From Mycolicibacterium confluentis (lineage in GTDB: Bacteria; Actinomycetota; Actinomycetes; Mycobacteriales; Mycobacteriaceae), in assembly GCF_010729895.1 (NCBI RefSeq), contig NZ_AP022612.1, positions 310,001 through 374,000 of the forward strand: 64,000 bases of DNA, read 5' to 3'. Below the pieces are notes generated by a model. That model had not been told where the DNA came from and ran no database searches. It was given only the letters and a program-made list of their open reading frames with translations. The position numbers and the translations under genes were made by a program. This document shows positions 55,572 to 63,607 of this stretch, piece after piece. The stretch's first letter is position 1; every line of letters begins with the position of its first letter.

Positions 55572-57692
55572 CTACTCGCAGCTGATGTCGGCCCCGTTGG
55601 TGACGGTCAGGTCCTCCGGCAGGTGCGTGGGAGTGGACTTGACCCGGTGCACGACGGTCACGGTCCGCTGCGATCCGCTGGGCGGGGGAGGGCTGACGGC
55701 GGAGTAGTCGGACCCGAGCACGACCTGGACCTCATCGCCCAGGCCGGTGACCCGCTCGATGCGCGGAGTGCCCAGCGAGGCCGCCACGGTGGCCGCGGCC
55801 TGCTCATTTCCGGGCGAGTACTGCACCGTCGTCTCGGTGAGGGCCTCGGGGTAGTCGTCGGGAGTGTCGACGTTATAGCCGTAGCTCTGGAGGTCGTTGC
55901 TCGCCGTCGAACCCAGTCCGCTGGTGTCGGTCGAATTCGACACGTGCACGCTGATCTCCTGCGGCTCGGTCGTGATCGCGCTGACCTCTTCGGTGGTCGC
56001 GGCCATCTCCTGGACCGGGTCCTCGCCGTCCGCGTTGAGCTCGGAGGTGGCGTCGGTGGTCGTCGTCGCCTCGGTGGTCTCCGTCGTCTCCGCGGCGGTC
56101 ACCGGGGTGGTCGTCGCGTTCTGGTCGTTCTCACCGGGCAGGGGGTCGTCGTTGATGATCGCGTCGAACAGCGCGCGGATGTCCTCGGTGCGGGGCTGCT
56201 CGTTGCCCCACTCGTCGGCGTACCCGGTGGTGGGAACGGTGACAAAGGTGATCCGGCCCGCCGACACGCCCTGCAGTGACTGACCGAGCTCCACGAGGTC
56301 CTTGGTGGTCAGGTTGTCGACCGAGCTGTCGTTGATGAACATGTTGACGACGTTGTTGAGCTTGCTGAGCGAGAAGAAGGTCTCCTTGGAGATCAACGAC
56401 CGCAGCAGCGACGACAGGAACAACTGCTGGCGCTTGATGCGGCCGTAGTCACCGTTGACCTCGGTGGTGACCTGCCGGGCCCGCACATAGTTCAGTGCCG
56501 TGGTGCCATCGACCATCTGCCGGCCGGCAACCGGCAGCACCATCCCGAGTTCGTAGTCCTCCAACGGCGTGGTGCTGCACACCTCGACGCCGCCGAGGGC
56601 GTCGACCATCTTGGCGAAGCCGGCGAAATCCACGGCCATGAACCGGTTGATCGACAGCCCCGAGATCTTCTGAATCACCTTGACCAGGCACTTGGGCCCG
56701 CCGAAAGCGTAGGCGGAGTTCAGCTTCGACTCGGTGTAGACCTCTTCGGGCCCGTAGGTCTCGGTGGTCTCGTCGTAGACGGGGCCGTACTGGCCGGTCG
56801 CGGCGTTCCAGGCCTCGCACTGCTGCGGGGTGATGGCCAGGTCACGGGGGAACGACACCGCGACGACGCGCTTACGGTCGGCCGGGATGTTGACCAGGAT
56901 CACGCTGTCCGACCGTGCGCCGTCGGCGTCCGACGTGCTTCCCGCGCCCATGTCGCTGTTCTGACCGTAGCGGCTGTCGACGCCGACGATCAGGAAGTTC
57001 TCATCGCCGAACTGGGCGTTGGGGTCCACGATGTCGCGAGAGTTCAGGTCCAGTGCCGCGACGTTGTTGAGTCGATTGTTCTTCGCCGTCGTCCACTGCC
57101 AGGCGCCGCCGGTCAGCACCAGCGCGAGCACCGCGAACATCGCGGCGAGCGAACGGCCCGCCAGCAGGATCGATCGGCGGCCACGCGGCGCGCTCGGCTT
57201 CGTCTTCGGCGTGACCGGGGCGTTGTCGGAGAGATCGGGCAGCGGCTCCGCGCCTGCGACCGGGAGGATCGCGGTGGCCGGTTCGTCCTCGACGTCCCGG
57301 CGCCGTCGGGGGGCGAGCGCGAACTCGGGGAGTTCGGCCTCGTAGGCCGACACCGTGGGGATGGTCGGCGGGTCGTCCTGATCGTCGAGGTGGCGGGACC
57401 TCCCGGCGCTGGACGCTGGTGCGTCGTCCGCATCGTCGTCCGCATCGTCGTCCGCGGGCGTCTGCAGAATCCTGGGGATGTCGCCGGTGACCCTGGCGAT
57501 CAGGTCGGCGACCGTGATTCCGTCGGTGTGGTTGCCGGTGGGAACGGGTTCCGGTGCGTCGGACGCATCCGATGCGCGTTCCCACGGCGCGGCGTCTGGC
57601 TTGGGCCGCGGAGTTCGGGTAAGCCACTGGTTGTCACTGTGCGGGTCGGGCGCACGGTGCTGGCCAGGAGTGGCGCTGTCGCCGTCACTCAT
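55572..57692 (-). CDS. LytR-CpsA-Psr (LCP) cell-wall ligase
   Basis: This 706-residue protein has a long cytoplasmic, acidic N-terminus (about 190 residues), one membrane helix ([21 protein letters not shown]), the LCP domain ([86 protein letters not shown]) and a C-terminal LytR_C domain after a Thr-rich linker. LCP enzymes attach arabinogalactan to peptidoglycan. It corresponds to Rv0822c. The N-terminal DADDDADDA stretch is encoded by repeated CATCGTCGTC. It starts 204 bases after dus. Confidence 0.92.
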   Translation of the reverse strand: MSDGDSATPGQHRAPDPHSDNQWLTRTPRPKPDAAPWERASDASDAPEPVPTGNHTDGITVADLIARVTGDIPRILQTPADDDADDDADDAPASSAGRSRHLDDQDDPPTIPTVSAYEAELPEFALAPRRRRDVEDEPATAILPVAGAEPLPDLSDNAPVTPKTKPSAPRGRRSILLAGRSLAAMFAVLALVLTGGAWQWTTAKNNRLNNVAALDLNSRDIVDPNAQFGDENFLIVGVDSRYGQNSDMGAGSTSDADGARSDSVILVNIPADRKRVVAVSFPRDLAITPQQCEAWNAATGQYGPVYDETTETYGPEEVYTESKLNSAYAFGGPKCLVKVIQKISGLSINRFMAVDFAGFAKMVDALGGVEVCSTTPLEDYELGMVLPVAGRQMVDGTTALNYVRARQVTTEVNGDYGRIKRQQLFLSSLLRSLISKETFFSLSKLNNVVNMFINDSSVDNLTTKDLVELGQSLQGVSAGRITFVTVPTTGYADEWGNEQPRTEDIRALFDAIINDDPLPGENDQNATTTPVTAAETTETTEATTTTDATSELNADGEDPVQEMAATTEEVSAITTEPQEISVHVSNSTDTSGLGSTASNDLQSYGYNVDTPDDYPEALTETTVQYSPGNEQAAATVAASLGTPRIERVTGLGDEVQVVLGSDYSAVSPPPPSGSQRTVTVVHRVKSTPTHLPEDLTVTNGADISCE

Positions 57693-57880
57693 GTCCGTAT
57701 CCGGCCTCCGAATTTCCGTGAGGTCTCACTCAGCGTGCGCGGGCAGCGCCCAATGGGTGCCTGTCGACGCTGACAAACACAAACGTTCCTTATGTCTTTA
57801 GCAGTCCAGACCCGCCGCGCGCCACCGGAGCGAACTGGAACAGGTTCACATCGTACTGAGACAACCTGAGACGTCCGATG

Positions 57881-57895
57881 TCGAGAACGTCTCGA
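57881..57895. repeat. 15-bp palindrome TCGAGA-ACG-TCTCGA
   Basis: Perfect palindrome two bases after the dus stop in the LCP/dus gap (57693-57896). Close copies of GTCTCAG/CTGAGAC lie just beside it (57857-57872). It could be a weak terminator for dus or an operator for the LCP gene. No gene is visible in this 204-base gap; it should hold the LCP promoter. Confidence 0.4.
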
Positions 57896-57896
57896 T

Positions 57897-59075
57897 TCAG
57901 CCACCGGAGTGCATAGCGTCAGCCCCCTCGGGCACCGTGCAGTCATCGGGGTCATCGAGCCATCCCTCGGGCAGCGAGACCTTGGACGGTGAGCCCTGAC
58001 GGCCGCGAGGACCGCTGCCCACCTCGGGGAACGGTGCCGACGCCTCAAGGTTGCCCAGCAGTCGGTCGAGTTCGTCCAACGTCTTCACCAGCGCCAGAGC
58101 GCGCCGCACATCGGAGCCCGCCGGGAAGCCGTGCAGGTACCAGGCGACGTGCTTGCGGATGTCCCGCATGCCCTTGTCCTCGCCGAAGTGGTCGGCCAGC
58201 AGCACGGCATGGCGACGGATGATGTCGGCCACCGCACCGAGGTTGGGTGGGGTGGGCGCAGGCGCTCCCGTGAACGCCGCCGATAACTCGGCGAACAGCC
58301 ACGGCCGCCCCAGGCAGCCTCGGCCGATCACCACGCCGTCGCAGCCCGTGGCGGCCATCATGGCCAGCGCGTCGCTGGCGTCGAAGATGTCGCCGTTGCC
58401 CAACACGGGGATGCTGCGGACGTGCTGTTTGAGCGCTGCGATGCGATCCCAGTCGGCAGCCCCGGAGTAGCGCTGCGCGGCGGTTCGGGCGTGCAGCGCC
58501 ACGGCCGCGGCGCCCTCCTGCTCAGCGATGCGGCCCGCGTCGAGGAAGGTCAGGTGTTCATCGTCGATGCCCACCCGGAACTTCACCGTCACGGGGATCG
58601 TGGTGCCTTCGGTGGCGCGCACCGCGGCCGCCACGATCTGGCCGAACAGCTTTCGCTTGTACGGCAGTGCGGCACCGCCGCCGCGGCGGGTGACTTTGGG
58701 GACGGGGCAGCCGAAGTTCATGTCGATGTGGTCGGCGAGGCCCTCGTCAGCAATCATCTTCGCCGCCGCATAGGTGTTTGCCGGGTCGACCGTGTACAGC
58801 TGCAGCGACCGGGGTGACTCCTCCGGCGCGAACGTCGTCATGTGCATGGTCACCGGGTGCCGCTCGACGAGCGCGCGGGCGGTCACCATCTCGCAGACGT
58901 ACAGCCCGCTGACGGTCCCGACCATCTCCTGCTCGAGCTGTCGGCAGAGGGTGCGGAATGCGACATTTGTCACACCGGCCATCGGGGCCAGCACGACGGG
59001 GCTGGGCAATGCGAACGGACCGATCCGCAGTGCGGATCGGTCCGAAGGCTGTGCCGCCTGGAGGCGGTCGGTCAG
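57897..59075 (-). CDS. dus: tRNA-dihydrouridine synthase (DusB type)
   Basis: A flavin enzyme reducing uridine in tRNA. It has SPVVLAPMAGVTNVAFRTLC, HIDMNFGCPVPKVTRRGGGAAL (catalytic Cys), HARTAAQRYSGAADW and VVIGRGCLGRPW. The first canonical start, TTG 59009, would remove LRIGPFA, which aligns with the E. coli DusB start MRIGQYQL. The frame is open upstream to CTG 59075, which overlaps the desA1 stop as CTGA and gives 392 residues starting LTDRLQAAQPSDRSALRIGPF. I place the start there with reserve. It forms an operon with desA1. Confidence 0.9.
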   Translation of the reverse strand: MTDRLQAAQPSDRSALRIGPFALPSPVVLAPMAGVTNVAFRTLCRQLEQEMVGTVSGLYVCEMVTARALVERHPVTMHMTTFAPEESPRSLQLYTVDPANTYAAAKMIADEGLADHIDMNFGCPVPKVTRRGGGAALPYKRKLFGQIVAAAVRATEGTTIPVTVKFRVGIDDEHLTFLDAGRIAEQEGAAAVALHARTAAQRYSGAADWDRIAALKQHVRSIPVLGNGDIFDASDALAMMAATGCDGVVIGRGCLGRPWLFAELSAAFTGAPAPTPPNLGAVADIIRRHAVLLADHFGEDKGMRDIRKHVAWYLHGFPAGSDVRRALALVKTLDELDRLLGNLEASAPFPEVGSGPRGRQGSPSKVSLPEGWLDDPDDCTVPEGADAMHSGG

Positions 59076-60079
59076 GAGGCCGCTGATGATGTCGACACCA
59101 ACAGGTTCTTCATGGCCTTCTTCTCGGCCACCTTGCGCTCACGCTCGAGGCGACGCTGCTTGGCGACCTCGAACTTCACGCAGGTGTCCTCGAGCTCCTT
59201 GATCAGCTCGCCGAGTTCGTCGCGCAGTCGCGCGCCCTCACCGGAGAAGTCCTCGCGCTCGAAGATGCGCCACTTCTTCAGCACCGGCATCACGACATCG
59301 TCGAGGTGGATGCGCGGGTCGTAGACACCGCCGACGGCGATGATGACGGCCTTGCGGCGGAAGTCCGGCACGGTGTACCCGGGCATCTTGAAGTTGGTCA
59401 GCACGCGGTGCAGTGAGGTCATCGCCTGGTTGGGGGCGATGTCCAGACCCGCGGCGCTGACGTCGCGGTAGAAGATCATGTGCAGGTTCTCGTCGGCCGA
59501 CACGCGCTGCAGCAGCTGGTCGGCGACGGGGTCCTTGCAGGCCTTACCGGTGTTGCGGTGCGACACACGGGTGGCCAGCTCCTGGAACGACACGTACATC
59601 ACCGAGTCGAACAGGCTCTCGGCGAACAGGTCGCCCTGCTGGTTCTGGCCCGGCGAGAAGCCGCGGGTCACCTGCTCCATGCGGGTGATCTCAAGCTCGA
59701 CCGGGTCGACCGCGCGGGTGGCCAGCAGGTAGTCGCGCAGGGCGATGCCGTGCCGGTTCTCCTCAGCCGTCCAGCGGTTGACCCAGAAGCCCCACGGTCC
59801 GTCCATCGAGAAGTTCATCGCGATCTCGCGGTGATACGACGGCAGGTTGTCCTCGGTCAACAGGTTCTGCACCATTGCGGTGCGGGCCACCTCGTCGAGC
59901 TTGGACTCGTCGGGGTCCCAGTCCTGGCCGCCGAGGGCGTAGAAGTTCTTGCCGTCCGACCAGGGGATGTAGTCGTGCGGGTTCCAGTCCTTCGTCATCT
60001 TCATATGACGGTTGATCTGCTGCTCGACGACAGGCTCGAGCTCGTGAAGAAGTTGCAGGTCGGTCAGGTCTTGCGACAC
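59072..60079 (-). CDS. desA1: Acyl-ACP desaturase DesA1
   Basis: A 335-residue ferritin-fold di-iron enzyme that desaturates acyl-ACP during mycolic-acid synthesis. Ligand motifs TAEENRHGIALRDY and SADENLHMIFYRD (ExxH) are both present. GTG 60079, with GGAGG five bases upstream, matches the M. tuberculosis N-terminus (SxxLTDLQLLHELEPVVE); ATG 60091 would add four residues. The upstream region has two TGTGTACCG repeats. DesA1 is essential in mycobacteria and repressed by the TetR-type MadR elsewhere in the genome. Confidence 0.95.
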   Translation of the reverse strand: MSQDLTDLQLLHELEPVVEQQINRHMKMTKDWNPHDYIPWSDGKNFYALGGQDWDPDESKLDEVARTAMVQNLLTEDNLPSYHREIAMNFSMDGPWGFWVNRWTAEENRHGIALRDYLLATRAVDPVELEITRMEQVTRGFSPGQNQQGDLFAESLFDSVMYVSFQELATRVSHRNTGKACKDPVADQLLQRVSADENLHMIFYRDVSAAGLDIAPNQAMTSLHRVLTNFKMPGYTVPDFRRKAVIIAVGGVYDPRIHLDDVVMPVLKKWRIFEREDFSGEGARLRDELGELIKELEDTCVKFEVAKQRRLERERKVAEKKAMKNLLVSTSSAAS

Positions 60080-60094
60080 GACACCTCCCATTTA

Positions 60095-60133
60095 TGTGTA
60101 CCGCGTGGTTGCAGTCAATATATCTGTGTACCG
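60095..60133. promoter_or_regulatory. TGTGTACCG direct repeats in the desA1 promoter
   Basis: TGTGTACCG occurs at 60095-60103 and 60125-60133, 30 bases apart (near three helical turns), flanking the -10-like TATATT on the minus strand (TTGTTT, 18 bases, TATATT). They are good candidates for the operator of the acyl-CoA-responsive regulator of desA1; I cannot confirm which protein binds. Confidence 0.45.
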
Positions 60134-60183
60134 GAGTATCAAACAAGTTCACCCCCGGCATGTCGGCATTGATGCATGGCGCT

Positions 60184-60768
60184 TCAGGCGCTGTTGGCCC
60201 CCATGAGCAGAAGCTCGACGCAGTAGTCGATGAACTGTTCCCTGCTGGCCGCGAGGCGTCCGTTGAGGTAGGCCGAGAACAATGCAGTCAGGCCTCCGAT
60301 CAGGCTCGTCGCGGTCATGGCCTGCACCACCGGATCGGTGATCGTGGTGAGTTTGCGCTGGAGCAGGTCGATGAAGTTCGGCATCCACTCCGAACCGCAG
60401 CGGCTCAGCACCGGTTCGGCCTCCGGAGCCAGCAGCAGGGCACGGCCCCGGACTGGGTCATCGACCATGAGGGCGACGAACTTCTCGACAGCTTCGCGTG
60501 CCGACGTGGCGGGCGCGAGTGCGCCCATGGCCTGGGTGCACACCTCGGCGTACGCCGCGCGCACGAAGTCGTCGCGGTCCTCGAAGCTCTCGTAGAAATA
60601 GCGTTCGGTGAGTCCGGCGTGTCTGCAGACCGCTCGCACCGTGATGGCCGGTCCGGCGACACCGCCGAGGAGTTGGACGCCCGCGGCGATCAGGGCGTCG
60701 CGGCGGCGGGCAGGCCGGTCTCGAAGGGGAACGCCGGCCCAGCGGCTGCTGCGTTGACCGGACGTCAC
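60184..60768 (-). CDS. TetR-family regulator (Rv0825c-like)
   Basis: The GTG at 60768, with AGGAG four bases upstream, gives 194 residues. The helix-turn-helix is RRDALIAAGVQLLGGVAGPA followed by TVRAVCRHAGLTERYFYESFEDRDDF, ending in the typical YFYESFxxRDxF. The C-terminal domain has Cys residues at CTQAMG and SRCGSEW. It is divergent from the MpaB-like gene, and the ACAA-CAC-TTGT palindrome between them is a likely operator. It may also act on desA1, 104 bases downstream. Confidence 0.85.
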   Translation of the reverse strand: MTSGQRSSRWAGVPLRDRPARRRDALIAAGVQLLGGVAGPAITVRAVCRHAGLTERYFYESFEDRDDFVRAAYAEVCTQAMGALAPATSAREAVEKFVALMVDDPVRGRALLLAPEAEPVLSRCGSEWMPNFIDLLQRKLTTITDPVVQAMTATSLIGGLTALFSAYLNGRLAASREQFIDYCVELLLMGANSA

Positions 60769-60789
60769 GTCACTCCTAGTATTCACATT

Positions 60790-60813
60790 GACAACACTTG
60801 TAGTCAGATTGTC
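60790..60813. promoter_or_regulatory. Palindromic operator candidate between TetR and MpaB-like genes
   Basis: ACAA-CAC-TTGT (60791-60801) is a perfect 11-base palindrome. GACAA (60790-60794) and TTGTC (60809-60813) form a wider dyad in the 68-base gap between divergent starts. TetR-type regulators usually autoregulate through such a site. Confidence 0.45.
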
Positions 60814-60836
60814 TGCATCGACTGATCGGAAATTGC

Positions 60837-61838
60837 GTGACTCAAGATACGACTGACCTCGACCCCGTTGCCAGTACTGAGTTGGCGACAGGCTGCCCGA
60901 TGTCGGCCACCGGGTACGAAACGCCCCCGACCCCGCTGGGTCCCGACTCTCTGACGTGGAAGTACTTCGGCGACTGGCGCGGCATGCTGCAGGGTCCCTG
61001 GGCTGGGTCGATGCAGAACATGCATCCTCAGTTGGGCGCGGCCGTCGAGGAGCATTCGATCTTCTTCCAGGAGCGCTGGCCGCGCCTGCTGCGGTCGTTG
61101 TATCCGATCGGCGGCGTGGTGTTCGACACCGACCGCGCCCCGATGACCGGCGCACAGGTGCGCGACTATCACGTCGACATCAAGGGTGTCGACGCTGCGG
61201 GGCGCCGCTATCACGCGCTCAATCCCGACGTCTTCTACTGGGCGCACTCGACGTTCTTCGTCGGCACGATCATCGTCGCCGACCGTCTGTGCGGCGGTAT
61301 CACCGAGGACGAGAAGCGTCAGCTGTTCGAGGAGCACGTCCAGTGGTACTCGATGTACGGCATGAGCATGCGTCCGGTGCCTAAGACATGGGAGGAGTTC
61401 CAGGCCTACTGGGACCACATGTGCACCGAGGTTCTTGAGGACAACAAGGCCGCGCGCGACGTGCTGGACCTGACCGAACTGCCCGCGCCGCCATTCGCGG
61501 CGTGGATTCCCGACTGGCTGTGGAAAGCGCAACTGAAGCTGCTGGCGCCGTTCTTCGTCTGGTTCACCGTCGGCCTGTACCACCCCGCAGTGCGAAAGCG
61601 CATGGGCTACAGCTGGTCGCGGCGTGACGAGTGGCTGCATCGCCGGTTCGGCCAAGCCGTGAACCTCGTGTTCACCCTGCTGCCCAAGCGCAGGCGTATG
61701 CATCCCCGGCCCCGCGCCGGATGGGACCGCGCGACCGGCCGCATCCCCGCCGACACGCCGCTGCCCGAGACGCCCGCGCGCAACCTGCCGCCAATCGGGC
61801 ACCGCGACAACGGCATGCACTACTGCCCCAAGGTGTAG
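60837..61838 (+). CDS. MpaB-like oxygenase-family protein (DUF2236, Rv0826-like)
   Basis: This 333-residue helical protein belongs to the DUF2236/latex-clearing/MpaB family: TWKYFGDWRGMLQGPWAGSMQNMHPQLGAAVEEHS, YHALNPDVFYWAHSTFFVGTI, EEHVQWYSMYGMSMRPVPKTW. The His residues in MHPQLG, YWAHS and EEHVQ are those expected around a b-type haem. The reaction is unknown; relatives cleave isoprenoids or act in fungal meroterpenoid oxidation. The start is GTG 60837. It is divergent from the TetR gene, its probable regulator. Confidence 0.85.
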   Translation: MTQDTTDLDPVASTELATGCPMSATGYETPPTPLGPDSLTWKYFGDWRGMLQGPWAGSMQNMHPQLGAAVEEHSIFFQERWPRLLRSLYPIGGVVFDTDRAPMTGAQVRDYHVDIKGVDAAGRRYHALNPDVFYWAHSTFFVGTIIVADRLCGGITEDEKRQLFEEHVQWYSMYGMSMRPVPKTWEEFQAYWDHMCTEVLEDNKAARDVLDLTELPAPPFAAWIPDWLWKAQLKLLAPFFVWFTVGLYHPAVRKRMGYSWSRRDEWLHRRFGQAVNLVFTLLPKRRRMHPRPRAGWDRATGRIPADTPLPETPARNLPPIGHRDNGMHYCPKV

Positions 61839-61913
61839 CCCGGCGCGTTGAACGGGCGGCGTCACCCTCTCGTGATCTGATGGGAGCACCGGTGAGTGCA
61901 GGGGGTGAGACGA

Positions 61914-62045
61914 ATGACCGCGATGACTGTTGCGTGGGTTTTCGGCCCGTTCCTTGCCCTCGCCTACGCCGTCCTCGTCCTTCGCGGGGCGACGCTCCTG
62001 GGCCGGTTCTGGGAGCGCCGTCATCCGTCTGGCGGCCGTCGCTGA
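61914..62045 (+). CDS. 43-residue single-helix membrane ORF
   Basis: The ATG at 61914 opens a 43-codon frame with a GGGGGTGA site nine bases upstream: VAWVFGPFLALAYAVLVLRG forms one hydrophobic helix, followed by a strongly basic tail ([13 protein letters not shown]). It lies 75 bases after the MpaB-like gene and 64 before the kinase. The composition looks like a genuine small membrane protein, but I know no family for it. Confidence 0.4.
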   Translation: MTAMTVAWVFGPFLALAYAVLVLRGATLLGRFWERRHPSGGRR

Positions 62046-62109
62046 CCGACGAGACACGGTGACGCACGGTTGGCATCCGGCGAACGGGCCTACGACTACG
62101 GTGGAACCC

Positions 62110-63213
62110 ATGTTCGCCCCCGAACTGCTCGGCGGCCGCTACGAGCTGCGGGGAGTCCTCGGGCGTGGCGGCATGGCCGAGGTTCGCGAGGGCTGGGACA
62201 CCCAGACGGGACAGTCCGTGGCGATCAAGCTGCTCTACCCGGGCTTCGACAACAATCCGGATTACCTGCGCAGATTCTGGTCTGAGGCGCAGTCGGCGGC
62301 GGCGCTGCGCCACCCCAACATCGTCACGGTCTACGGCAGCGGCGAACACAACGGCCTGCCATTCATCGTGATGGAACGGCTCCCCGGCAACAGCCTGGCG
62401 GACCTGATCGCCCACGGCCCGGTGCCGCCGGACTACGTCCGCAGGATGCTCATCGACGTGTTGTCGGCGCTGTCGACGGCGCACGCGGCCGGCGTCATGC
62501 ACCGTGACATCAAGCCCGCGAACATCCTCTTCACGCAGACCGGGGACGCTCAGGTGGCCGACTTCGGATTGGCCAAAGGCCCCGACACGCACCGCACCGA
62601 CACGGGCCAGATCATGGGCACCATGGCCTATATGAGCCCCGAGCGGCTCGCGGGCAATCCCGCGACCGTGGCCGACGATCTGTACGCGGTCGGCGTGGTC
62701 GGCTGGGAGGCGCTGACCGGACGCCGGGCGTTCCCCGAGGAGAACCTGGTGGCGCTGGCCAAGGCCATCACCGAGCAGCCACCGCCGCCGGTGTCGGTGC
62801 TGCGGCCCGACGTGCCGGTGCAGCTGGCCGCGATCGTCGACCGCGCGATGGCTCGCGACGCGTCGCTGCGCTTCCCAAGCGCCGAGGTGATGCGCGCCGA
62901 ATTGGCCGACGTGTACGGCGATCCCGTCACCGGACCGATCCCCGTGCCGCAGGCGCCGCAGGCCATGCCGGTCTCGCCGTGGCATCCGATCACCGCGCCG
63001 GTGCCGCTGCTCGCGCCGAGGCGTCGCTCGGGCCGGCTCGTGCTGTTGTTGGCGGTGCTGCTGATCGCGCTCATCGTGGGAGTGGTCGCGTTCGTGCTGG
63101 GGGCCTCGACGCAGCGCTCCGTCGACATGGGCCGGGCCTCAGTGGCGCCGGTCGATGTCCTCGACGTAGCCGCGGCCGGTGACGTCTTGGCCCCACCAGG
63201 CGGCGGTGGCTGA
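62110..63213 (+). CDS. Membrane-bound Ser/Thr protein kinase (Pkn type)
   Basis: The 367-residue protein starts FAPELLGGRYELRGVLGRGG (P-loop), with Lys40 in VAIKLLYP, HRDIKPANIL (catalytic Asp133), DFG (Asp151) and MSPERLAG. A Pro-rich linker precedes one membrane helix (RLVLLLAVLLIALIVGVVAFVLG). The outside tail is only about 40 residues, so there is no PASTA or sensor domain. ATG 62110 is preferred; GTG 62101 and 62059 are in frame. M. tuberculosis has no pkn gene at this place. The partner and substrates are unknown. Confidence 0.9.
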   Translation: MFAPELLGGRYELRGVLGRGGMAEVREGWDTQTGQSVAIKLLYPGFDNNPDYLRRFWSEAQSAAALRHPNIVTVYGSGEHNGLPFIVMERLPGNSLADLIAHGPVPPDYVRRMLIDVLSALSTAHAAGVMHRDIKPANILFTQTGDAQVADFGLAKGPDTHRTDTGQIMGTMAYMSPERLAGNPATVADDLYAVGVVGWEALTGRRAFPEENLVALAKAITEQPPPPVSVLRPDVPVQLAAIVDRAMARDASLRFPSAEVMRAELADVYGDPVTGPIPVPQAPQAMPVSPWHPITAPVPLLAPRRRSGRLVLLLAVLLIALIVGVVAFVLGASTQRSVDMGRASVAPVDVLDVAAAGDVLAPPGGGG

Positions 63214-63243
63214 TCCGCTGACGAACCCGGCGCCCTGGTACAG

Positions 63244-63524
63244 CTAGCCAGTCGCGGGCTTGCCATGGCGGGCATCTGCCTCCGCCATCAACAGTGCCTC
63301 CGCCTCCCCACGCGGGCAACCCGAACGCAGCAACATGGTCAGCACGACGCGGGCTTTGATACCGGTCAGCTGGCCCGACGGGATGCAGCCGCGCTCAATG
63401 AGGTCGAGTTCGGCTCCCGGTGAGGCGTAGGTGTTCTCGAGTACGGCGCCGGCCCTCCCGGTGAGGCGTAGACGACGGGGATGACGCGTGCGACCTCGCC
63501 GAGCGCCGCGGCGGTGGCAGTCAT
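63244..63524 (-). pseudogene. C-terminal remnant of an L-asparaginase
   Basis: From ATG 63524, TAAALGEVARVIPVVYAS reads as the middle-to-C-terminal part of an actinobacterial L-asparaginase; then the frame breaks. In another frame AGAVLENTYASPGAELDLIE, RGCIPSGQLTGIKARVVLTM and LLRSG continue the same family to the TAG at 63244-63246. The N-terminal catalytic half is missing. The break lies between two copies of a 16-base sequence, 63414-63429 and 63455-63470. The gene is decayed. Confidence 0.6.
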
Positions 63525-63554
63525 GCGGCGTCTTTCTTCCGTAGTTTGTCGGGC

Positions 63555-63607
63555 GTGATCACCGATTGAGCATTTGTGATCACATCGTGGCGGAATCTGA
63601 TCACAAA
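63555..63607. promoter_or_regulatory. Three GATC-centred palindromes at 21-bp spacing
   Basis: GTGATCAC at 63555-63562 and 63576-63583 and CTGATCAC at 63597-63604 are each 21 bases apart. The last two also form the arms of a larger inverted repeat TTTGTGATCA/TGATCACAAA (63573-63582, 63598-63607). This looks like an operator for a dimeric regulator that stacks on one DNA face. No adjacent gene is clear. Confidence 0.45.

Noticed and set aside
57881..57895. LexA/SOS box
   Set aside because: TCGAGAACGTCTCGA resembles TCGAAC-N4-GTTCGA, but the spacing is 15 rather than 16 bases and the inner bases do not match.
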